From Candidatus Gastranaerophilales bacterium (GTDB taxonomy: Bacteria; Cyanobacteriota; Vampirovibrionia; Gastranaerophilales; Gastranaerophilaceae), in NCBI GenBank assembly GCA_944323725.1, contig CALUTP010000007.1:1-38123 (forward strand): DNA of 38,123 bases. The letters are read 5' to 3'. A model generated the notes under the pieces. That model ran no database searches. It was not told where the DNA came from and saw nothing but the letters and a program-made list of their open reading frames with translations. A program made the translations under genes and the position numbers. Positions within the stretch are counted from its first letter, which is position 1; each line of letters starts with the position of its first letter. Positions 31,951 through 38,123 of this stretch are shown here, piece after piece.

Positions 31951-32640
31951 GTGAAAAAAGGTTTTACTCTTGCAGAGGTGCTAATTACGCTCGGAATTAT
32001 AGGGGTTGTTGCTGCTATGACTTTGTCAGCACTGATTGGTAAGCATAAAAAGGTAGAGACTATTACAAGATTAAAGACCGCTTATGCAACAATTAATAAT
32101 GCTTTTAAACTTGCCGTTGCTGATTCTGGAGATATGAGGAATTGGGATTATATTGACAATTTCGACCAACCTGAAGCAAGAAAGGCTTTTATTGATAAAT
32201 ATTTAATTCCGTATGTGAAAAATGCTAAACCTTCAGAAAGAGCAGCTTATGAAGCATCACAAATGGAATATCCTAAATCAACTTCACCTTATTACCCACA
32301 TCAACCTAATGGTAGTCTTGTCGGTATGAGTTCTGCAAACTATTATCCTATTGGATTGTTAAATGGGATTTTTTATTATTCGGGTCATAATGGTTATGGT
32401 CAAATGACGTTCCATGTGGATTTAAATGGAGTGAATAAGCCTAATCTTTACGGTTATGAATTATTTTCATTTGAGCTTGTTCCTGAGAAAAATGTAGTAA
32501 AAATGTCTACTTATCAGTGGTCATATAAAACTGGCGGTGTTTATACATATTGCAAAAATGCTAATGCTACTGGATGTGGACTCGTTATAGAGAAAAATAA
32601 TTGGGATATTTCTGACGATTATCCTATAAAATTCAATTAA
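31951..32640 (+). CDS. Type IV prepilin/pseudopilin-like protein
   Basis: A 229-residue prepilin with a minimal class III-type leader, MKKG^FTLAEV, followed by the helix LITLGIIGVVAAMTLSAL. The prepilin peptidase would cut after Gly4. The soluble part is Tyr/Asn-rich and has a Cys pair near the C-terminus (YTYCKNANATGCGLV). The start is a GTG with GTGAGG about 5 nt upstream. It is divergent from the XRE gene. The stop overlaps lpxK (convergent) by 4 nt. In this lineage such genes occur in many scattered copies, and the exact role (pilus, pseudopilus or adhesion) is unknown. Confidence 0.88.
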   Translation: MKKGFTLAEVLITLGIIGVVAAMTLSALIGKHKKVETITRLKTAYATINNAFKLAVADSGDMRNWDYIDNFDQPEARKAFIDKYLIPYVKNAKPSERAAYEASQMEYPKSTSPYYPHQPNGSLVGMSSANYYPIGLLNGIFYYSGHNGYGQMTFHVDLNGVNKPNLYGYELFSFELVPEKNVVKMSTYQWSYKTGGVYTYCKNANATGCGLVIEKNNWDISDDYPIKFN

Positions 32641-33656
32641 GAAAGTAGGGCTTCTATATTTATATTAATTTTTAGTTTTAGTGCGTAGATATTATCTTTA
32701 TTGAATTTTTGTAATTTAACCGCATCTTTTTCCGTTGTAACTATATTGCCTTTGATATTTTCTATATCCTTTAATTCATATTGATGATGGTCATCAAAAG
32801 GAATCATTTCTTTTATTGTATAGTTTTCAAGAAAATCAAAAAACTGCTCGGGCTGTCCTATTGCGCATATTGCAGTAATTTCACTATCTTGTAAAAGTTT
32901 TTCTCCTGTTTTAATATTATAAATATAATCAGGTTCGGTTTTGCAGACAAATGTCGGAATTTTCATTTTTTTTGCTGTGATTTTTGCAATTTTTTCAGCT
33001 CTTGTATGGTCAAGATTTTTGCTTACTATAACCATTTTATCTATTCTTTTGAATGCGTCAGGACCTTCTCTTAGCGGGCCTGCAGGAAGCAGTTTTTCAT
33101 TTCCGACGCCTTTTTCACTATCTGAGAGAACTATGTCGATATCTCTGTGGAGTTTTCGATGTTGGAAACCGTCATCGAGAATTATATAATTTGCTCCGAA
33201 CTTCTCTATAGCATATTTTGATGCTTTATAACGATTTTTAGACGTGACAACTATTGCACCTTTTGCGTTTTGAGAAAGCCAAAATGGCTCATCGCCTGCT
33301 AAGTTTGCATTGTAATATGTTTTTTCCCCATCTGAAATTAGATTTATTTGCTTATTAGAAAGTTTTCCCCCATAGCCTCTTGATATAATGGCAGGTTTTT
33401 CACCTCTTGCTAGTAAATATTTTGCGATTTCAGCTACAACTGGAGTTTTTCCAACCCCGCCTGTTGTGATATTTCCTACAGAAATTACATAGGCATTAAC
33501 TTTTTTCGGTTTAATAATTTTTTTATCATAGAGAAGATTTTTTAATCCGCTTCCTATTCCATAAAAAATGGATGCAATTTCAAGAAGTTTTACTAATGCT
33601 CCTTTTGCTTCTTTATCATAATGAATTTTGGTAATTTCTGTTTTTAAATTTTTCAT
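32637..33656 (-). CDS. lpxK: Tetraacyldisaccharide 4'-kinase
   Basis: LpxK phosphorylates the 4' position of the lipid A disaccharide at the inner membrane. The P-loop is in SVGNITTGGVGKTPVVAEIA. ISRGYGGK, the catalytic ILDDGFQHRKLHRDIDIVL region and LLPAGPLREG are also family signatures. Length (339) is typical. It starts with a short helix (LVKLLEIASIFYGIGSGLKN) that likely sits at the membrane. The ATG has no clear Shine-Dalgarno and follows the MCE gene by 28 nt on the same strand, so it may be read as part of that transcript. Together with waaA it implies a Kdo2-lipid A-type LPS. Confidence 0.95.
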   Translation of the reverse strand: MKNLKTEITKIHYDKEAKGALVKLLEIASIFYGIGSGLKNLLYDKKIIKPKKVNAYVISVGNITTGGVGKTPVVAEIAKYLLARGEKPAIISRGYGGKLSNKQINLISDGEKTYYNANLAGDEPFWLSQNAKGAIVVTSKNRYKASKYAIEKFGANYIILDDGFQHRKLHRDIDIVLSDSEKGVGNEKLLPAGPLREGPDAFKRIDKMVIVSKNLDHTRAEKIAKITAKKMKIPTFVCKTEPDYIYNIKTGEKLLQDSEITAICAIGQPEQFFDFLENYTIKEMIPFDDHHQYELKDIENIKGNIVTTEKDAVKLQKFNKDNIYALKLKININIEALLS

Positions 33657-33684
33657 AAGTTTTTATTATTCTTATTTTTAAACT

Positions 33685-35049
33685 TTAGAACATTAATCTA
33701 AATAATAAAAATCTCTTATTTAATTTTTCTGAGAATTTTCTTAAATTGCAGGTTGTAGCAGTGGTTTCTTCTAAAAGTGTCTGCAATTGAGTTTTATTTT
33801 CAGGTGTTACTTGATTTACTGTAGCAAGTGTTGTTGTAATTTGAATCATTGCTTTATTTGCATTTTCAACTGTTTCTGTTAATTCTTTTTTCAAATGAGT
33901 ATCTTTTGTCATAGAATTAACAAATGTACTTATTTCATTTATGTTATGAGAAATTGTTCGAATGTCTTTTGCCATTTGCTCTGCTTCTTCTTCATTTCCC
34001 ATAATTTTGTTAAAATTCTTAGCTAGTTTATCAACTGAATCTGCTGTTGTATATATTGATTGCTTAAATTTCGGATCACCAATAAATGAATTAATATTTG
34101 CAGCAAGTTCGTTAAAGTCTTTTGTCGCTTGATCTATTAATGCCATGAGTTGATCTATGTCATTTCTAGAATCATCAAGAAGTTTATTTACTTTCTCAAC
34201 TGTCGTATTAGCACTTATTGTTAAATCATTTATATGGTTAACTGTGTCTTTTAGTTCAGCTATAGTTTGGTCTGAAAGTAGTGTATTAATTTTTAAATTT
34301 GTCTCAGTAAGCGTTTCAGCGGCTTTGTACTGCCAATCCATAAAGTCTGCTATTCTCATCGGTTCTATGACTGTGTATTTTGATTTTTGTTTTGGATATG
34401 GTAATACACTATCATCTAGAGGGGATATTCTTAATTTTTTTATATTATCTTTCCCTTTTACAGCTTCACCTTTTATAAAATCTGGAAGGATTAGACCTGG
34501 TAAATTTACTACATAATCAACTTTATAAGCATATTTTGTCTTAATTCTATCTCTAAAACTATATGGAATTGCTGCTGTTGGAACAACTTCTATATTATTT
34601 ATTTTTCCGACATCATAGTAGCTATCGCTTAATTTCATTTGAACTGGATCATCTTTGAACAATACATCTTTATTATACATTGGAATATAAAGTGTTCTTG
34701 TCTTTGGTGGAGTGATTTCTAAGAATAATTCTCCTATTAGTCCGGATTGTTGTATTGAAAATACTGAGGCTGTTGGAATTTCTATATCAGGTTCAGTAAT
34801 AACAAATTTTACATTTACATAGCTGTTATCGCCATTTAGGACTGGAGTAATTTCTTCAACCTGACCTACTTTAAGTCCCATCATTTGTACTCCTGAGCCA
34901 GGTCGCATGCCATTGACATCTTTGAATTGTACTTCGATTCTTTTTGCTGAAGAAAAGGCTCTGCCTTTTACCCTAAATACAACACCTATGAGTAATATTA
35001 GTGCTATTAGTGTTAAAAGACCTACTTTAAATGATGATGATATTTTCAT
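33685..35049 (-). CDS. MCE/MlaD-family substrate-binding protein
   Basis: A 454-residue protein with an N-terminal TM anchor (VGLLTLIALILLIGVVFRV) followed by the MCE domain (VQFKDVNGMRPGSGVQMMGL, KVGQVEEITPV, SGLIGELFLEITP). A long predicted coiled coil fills the C-terminal half (DSRNDIDQLMALIDQATKDF and onward). MCE proteins form hexameric rings or tunnels that carry lipids between the inner and outer membrane with an ABC transporter (MlaEF type), and the coiled coil may extend the channel. The permease and ATPase genes are not in the window. AAGGAAAGG precedes the ATG. lpxK is 28 nt downstream. Confidence 0.88.
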   Translation of the reverse strand: MKISSSFKVGLLTLIALILLIGVVFRVKGRAFSSAKRIEVQFKDVNGMRPGSGVQMMGLKVGQVEEITPVLNGDNSYVNVKFVITEPDIEIPTASVFSIQQSGLIGELFLEITPPKTRTLYIPMYNKDVLFKDDPVQMKLSDSYYDVGKINNIEVVPTAAIPYSFRDRIKTKYAYKVDYVVNLPGLILPDFIKGEAVKGKDNIKKLRISPLDDSVLPYPKQKSKYTVIEPMRIADFMDWQYKAAETLTETNLKINTLLSDQTIAELKDTVNHINDLTISANTTVEKVNKLLDDSRNDIDQLMALIDQATKDFNELAANINSFIGDPKFKQSIYTTADSVDKLAKNFNKIMGNEEEAEQMAKDIRTISHNINEISTFVNSMTKDTHLKKELTETVENANKAMIQITTTLATVNQVTPENKTQLQTLLEETTATTCNLRKFSEKLNKRFLLFRLMF

Positions 35050-35116
35050 TAGCTACCTTTCCTTACTAAAACAGATTATAAAGGTAGTGTAACAGAAAAA
35101 ATTTATTAATGCAAAA

Positions 35117-35848
35117 TTATAAATAATTAGCTAGTATATTTTTTACATAATTTTGAGTTTCCTGATATGGTGGAACGCCTGAATATTTATCAACTGCGCC
35201 TGGTCCTGCATTATATGCAGCTAGAGCTAAAATTATATTCCCATTGTATTTGTCAAGCATTGATTTTAAGTATTTTACGCCACCTTCAACATTTTGCACA
35301 GGATTATAGGCATCTTTAACTCCTAGATGTTTTGCAGTTGTCGGCATAAGCTGCATAAGTCCCATTGCTCCAGCTTTTGATGTTGCATTAGGGTTAAATC
35401 CGGATTCTTGTTTGATTAAAGCTTTAACCAATTTTTCATCAACACCATATTTTTCTGAAATTTTAGATACCATACTTAATATCTGCGTTTTGGAGGCGTT
35501 TGTAGTCGTTTGATAATTGTTTATTGCATTTGTTCCGTTTATTTCGTTTAGTGTTGTATTTAGTGAATTTATCGAATTATTTTTTATAATATTAGCATTG
35601 ACTTTCATTGCCTGAGGCCCTAGAAGTAATGAGCCAAAGTTACTCTTGGTAGAAGATTGTAAAATGTTTTCAAATGATTCAATTGTATTTGGATTATTTG
35701 CAGGATATATTGTATCTATTGGATTCATTGAAGCTGGTTGATTATTACCGCTTATATAATCTACTTGTCGATTCAATGCTGCATATCTCTGCATAGCAGC
35801 AGATTTTCCTCCATTTGATAACAAGCCTTGTATAAATTGTGAAAACAT
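35117..35848 (-). CDS. Lytic transglycosylase, SLT domain
   Basis: Residues about 130-243 form a complete SLT lysozyme-like domain: VDEKLVKALIKQESGFNPNA with the catalytic Glu, SKAGAMGLMQLMPTTAKHLG, VEGGVKYLKSMLDKY, and ALAAYNAGPGAV. The enzyme cleaves peptidoglycan to anhydro-muropeptides. No signal peptide is evident. The N-terminal 125 residues are Asn/Gln-rich and disordered-looking, as in transglycosylases carried by secretion or flagellar-type systems, which leaves the export route open. AAGGGA precedes the ATG. It is separated from the MCE gene by 67 nt on the same strand. Confidence 0.88.
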   Translation of the reverse strand: MFSQFIQGLLSNGGKSAAMQRYAALNRQVDYISGNNQPASMNPIDTIYPANNPNTIESFENILQSSTKSNFGSLLLGPQAMKVNANIIKNNSINSLNTTLNEINGTNAINNYQTTTNASKTQILSMVSKISEKYGVDEKLVKALIKQESGFNPNATSKAGAMGLMQLMPTTAKHLGVKDAYNPVQNVEGGVKYLKSMLDKYNGNIILALAAYNAGPGAVDKYSGVPPYQETQNYVKNILANYL

Positions 35849-35952
35849 AAATTCTTCCCTTATCTAGCAATTCTATTATAGAATTAAACTACTACCCTGT
35901 TATCGTTTGAATTAATGATTTTTTATAGGAAGTCAAATGTGTATTATAAATA

Positions 35953-36996
35953 TTAAGATATAAACATGCAATCGCCGTAACTGTAGAATCTATATTTATT
36001 TTTTATGGCTTCTTCATAGGCTTCAAATATGAAATCTTTTCCTGCAAGTGCGCTAACTAGCATTAAAAGAGTTGATTTTGGCAAATGAAAGTTTGTAATT
36101 AATTTATCTACTACTTTAAATTTGTATGGAGGATATATAAAAAGTTCAGAATGGTCATGACATGCTTTTATTTCTCCAAATTTTTGATATGCAGTTTCTA
36201 ATGTTCTAACAGTTGTTGTTCCTACTGCTATAATTTTTTTACCACTTTCTTTTGCTTTATTAATGATATTTGCGGCATCTTCTGTAATTTCAAAAGTTTC
36301 AGAGTGCATTTTATGTTCTAGGATGTTTTCACATTTTACTGGACGAAAGGTTCCAAGCCCGACATTTAGAGTTACATAGACAATTTCGACTCCTTTTTCT
36401 TTAAGTCTTTGTAAAATTTCTTTTGTAAAATGTAATCCGGCAGTTGGTGCAGCTACAGAACCTTCATCTTTTGCATATACAGTTTGGTATCTTTCAAAAT
36501 CCAGCTTTTTTATATCTTCTGTTTGCAATTTTCTTTCTATATAGGGTGGAAGTGGTATGTTGCCGTTTCTGTGAAGAATTTCAAGAATATTACCTTGATA
36601 AATAAGTCTTACAATCCATTCTCCATCATCTTCAAGTCGTTTTAGCACTTCAACGGAAAGTTCATCACTAATTTTTATGATTGTTCCATTTTTAACTCTC
36701 TTGGATGGCTTTATTAGCACTTCCCATTTCTTGTTTTCAAGCTGTTTTAGAAGAAATATTTCAATCTTCGCTCCTGTATCCTTTGTTCCATATAGTCTTG
36801 CTGGAATTACTTTTGTATTATTCAAAACAATTATTGAATTTGAATCAATTAAATCAACTATGTCATAAAAATGTTTATGCAAAATAGAATGCTTGTCTCT
36901 GTTAAGTACAAGCATTCTTGAGTTTTCTCTTTTATCAGCAGGCAGTTGCGCAATTAATTCTTCGGGTAAATTGTAATCGTATTCTGATAGTTTCAT
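35953..36996 (-). CDS. queA: S-adenosylmethionine:tRNA ribosyltransferase-isomerase
   Basis: QueA adds and rearranges the ribosyl group of SAM to make epoxyqueuosine in tRNAs with GUN anticodons. The 347-residue protein shows the family start (YDYNLPEELIAQLPADKRENSRMLVL), VLNNTKVIPARLYG, the core VAAPTAGLHFT, YVTLNVGLGTFRPVK, and NFHLPKSTLLMLVSALAG near the C-terminus, ending YSYGDCMFI. Length is normal. AGAGG stands before the ATG, 11 nt after the yidC stop, so queA is probably co-transcribed with yidC. Confidence 0.97.
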   Translation of the reverse strand: MKLSEYDYNLPEELIAQLPADKRENSRMLVLNRDKHSILHKHFYDIVDLIDSNSIIVLNNTKVIPARLYGTKDTGAKIEIFLLKQLENKKWEVLIKPSKRVKNGTIIKISDELSVEVLKRLEDDGEWIVRLIYQGNILEILHRNGNIPLPPYIERKLQTEDIKKLDFERYQTVYAKDEGSVAAPTAGLHFTKEILQRLKEKGVEIVYVTLNVGLGTFRPVKCENILEHKMHSETFEITEDAANIINKAKESGKKIIAVGTTTVRTLETAYQKFGEIKACHDHSELFIYPPYKFKVVDKLITNFHLPKSTLLMLVSALAGKDFIFEAYEEAIKNKYRFYSYGDCMFIS

Positions 36997-37007
36997 TACT
37001 GCCTCTA

Positions 37008-38123
37008 TTATTTTTTATAAATTTGTTTTAATTTATCAAGTAATCCGGTCTTTTGAGGTTGACCATCTATAACAACTTCTGCTTCAATAACTTTAGAGCC
37101 GTCTGTTGCTTTAACTTTTTTATTAGCTTCTTCAATTTCCATTTGTTTGTTAATTAGAACGGTTTGCAAGACTTGAACAATATTACTTACAATTAAATAA
37201 ATCAATACGCCAGCTGGAATTGGGATTATCACAAATGTACCAATAATCATGATTGGCATGAAAGTACCCATTGATTTTTGGATGGCTGCTTGTGTTGGAT
37301 CCATAGAGTCTTTGTTTTTATTAGATGTTGCCATCATTAATTTTTGGGAAAGAACTATTGATAGACCAAACAATACAATTAGAGTAAATACATCCCAGTG
37401 GAATGACTTTTTAACTTCAACTGTAGGCATAGATGTTGTTAAATATCCGCCGTTTCTAGTGAAAGTAAGTTTTTCATTTTCTCTTGTATTTTGGTCAGTA
37501 ACTGTAATTTCAGCCTTTTGAATTTGATCAAGCTGGTTAAATTTAAGTCCTAGATTGTCTAGACTCATTTTTAAATCGACATTTTCTCCCGGTTTAATTT
37601 CACCTTGCACTTCAAGAGCTTTTTTCTGATTATTTATTTTTACATTATCAAGTACTTCAGTTGGTAAATATACACGAGCAGTTTTACCAGGGATAAATAT
37701 ATCATATTTTGAAATTCCCATTACTCCATCATTAGAAATCCCAGCACTTGCTCTAAGTGTAGTATCAAGGCGGTTAATAAAAAGGAATTTAGAATTTCCT
37801 GCCATTTGTATAAATTGCGGACTCATTAATGCTGAGTATAACAAAATAAATATTGGCATTTGTATTAATAATGGAAGGCATCCCCCCATAGGGTTAAAGT
37901 TGTGTTCTTTGTAAAATTCCATCATTTTCTGCTGCATAACCTGTGGGTTATTTTGATATCTATCTTGAATAGCCTTTAATTTTGGCTGTAATGTCTGCAT
38001 CATTCTCATTGAGCGCTGTTGAGATGTATTCAATGGCCATAATGCCGCTCTTACGATAAGTGTTAATACTACAATGGCAAGTCCGTAGTTACCTACAAAA
38101 TTAGCCAGCACTTTTAATATTTC
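37008..38123 (-). CDS. yidC: Membrane protein insertase YidC (5' end outside the window)
   Basis: YidC inserts and folds inner-membrane proteins. The minus-strand frame is open to the window edge (EILKVLANF continues upstream of the in-frame GTG at 38111), so the gene is partial and lacks the first part of its N-terminus. Visible features are GNYGLAIVVLTLIVRAALWPLN with the conserved Arg of the hydrophilic groove, QRSMRMMQTLQPKLKAIQ, GGCLPLLIQMPIFILLYSAL, and the late helices (VFTLIVLFGLSIVLSQ, FVIIPIPAGVLIYLIVSNIV). Between the second and third core helices lies a beta-rich insertion of about 130 residues that begins FLFINRLD and ends just before HWDV. I recall the same layout in cyanobacterial YidC. 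The C-terminal tail is basic. Confidence 0.93.
   Translation of the reverse strand, partial: EILKVLANFVGNYGLAIVVLTLIVRAALWPLNTSQQRSMRMMQTLQPKLKAIQDRYQNNPQVMQQKMMEFYKEHNFNPMGGCLPLLIQMPIFILLYSALMSPQFIQMAGNSKFLFINRLDTTLRASAGISNDGVMGISKYDIFIPGKTARVYLPTEVLDNVKINNQKKALEVQGEIKPGENVDLKMSLDNLGLKFNQLDQIQKAEITVTDQNTRENEKLTFTRNGGYLTTSMPTVEVKKSFHWDVFTLIVLFGLSIVLSQKLMMATSNKNKDSMDPTQAAIQKSMGTFMPIMIIGTFVIIPIPAGVLIYLIVSNIVQVLQTVLINKQMEIEEANKKVKATDGSKVIEAEVVIDGQPQKTGLLDKLKQIYKK

Noticed and set aside
1-38123. CRISPR array, insertion sequence, integrase or rRNA
   Set aside because: No regularly spaced repeats, transposase or integrase motifs, or rRNA-like sequence were noticed on reading both strands and the translated frames.

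Overview
The window is AT-rich DNA from a Gram-negative, fermentative bacterium. It most likely comes from a non-photosynthetic relative of Cyanobacteria (Gastranaerophilales / Vampirovibrionia, 'Melainabacteria'). This rests on recognition by eye, not on a search. Lipid A/Kdo genes (waaA, lpxK), an outer-membrane TpsB transporter, OmpH/Skp and an MCE protein indicate an outer membrane. A three-subunit [FeFe]-hydrogenase indicates anaerobic fermentation. YidC carries the large extracytoplasmic insertion I associate with cyanobacterial YidC. Several prepilins start with the FTLAEVLITLGIIG signature that is abundant in this group.

Layout. 1-7.6 kb: the end of a lineage-specific gene, waaA, folK, a BaiN/HI0933-like flavoprotein, an uncharacterised membrane protein preceded by an attenuator-like leader, a GT-C-type membrane protein, and a SprA-like putative metalloprotease. 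7.7-9 kb: tRNA-Glu and a prepilin gene whose best ribosome-binding site and ATG are separated from the pilin frame by a 12-nt G tract. 9-15.6 kb: clpC, a pilC/gspF platform gene, a TPR protein and pth, and an HTH protein. 15.7-20.2 kb: tRNA-Lys, a 910-residue membrane-anchored glycogen-synthase-like protein, and a nucleoside transporter. 20.2-20.7 kb: decayed remains of an XRE regulator and a pilin. 20.7-26.2 kb: a zinc-ribbon protein, a 31-residue membrane peptide, bioDA, a TpsB transporter and OmpH. 26.2-31.9 kb: hydCBA, a hypothetical gene, nth and a small XRE regulator, all on the minus strand. 31.9-38.1 kb: a prepilin divergent from that XRE gene, then lpxK, an MCE protein, a lytic transglycosylase, queA and a partial yidC.

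The genes fall into a few groups: envelope biogenesis (waaA, lpxK, MCE, OmpH, TpsB, YidC, SLT), type IV pilus/pseudopilus-like surface structures (PilC, two prepilins, one relic), H2-evolving redox balance (HydABC), and housekeeping (ClpC, Pth, Nth, QueA, FolK, BioDA).

The points most worth checking are these. (1) The poly-G tract looks like an ON/OFF switch for the prepilin at 7.9-8.9 kb. (2) A minus-strand leader at 4.79-4.96 kb has a good promoter, a terminator and a competing antiterminator pairing. (3) The divergent XRE/prepilin module at 31.6-32.6 kb has overlapping promoters, and what looks like a decayed copy lies at 20.2-20.7 kb. (4) Three genes without a usable Shine-Dalgarno have promoters placed so that transcription should start at or very near the start codon. 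No CRISPR array, intact transposase or integrase was seen.
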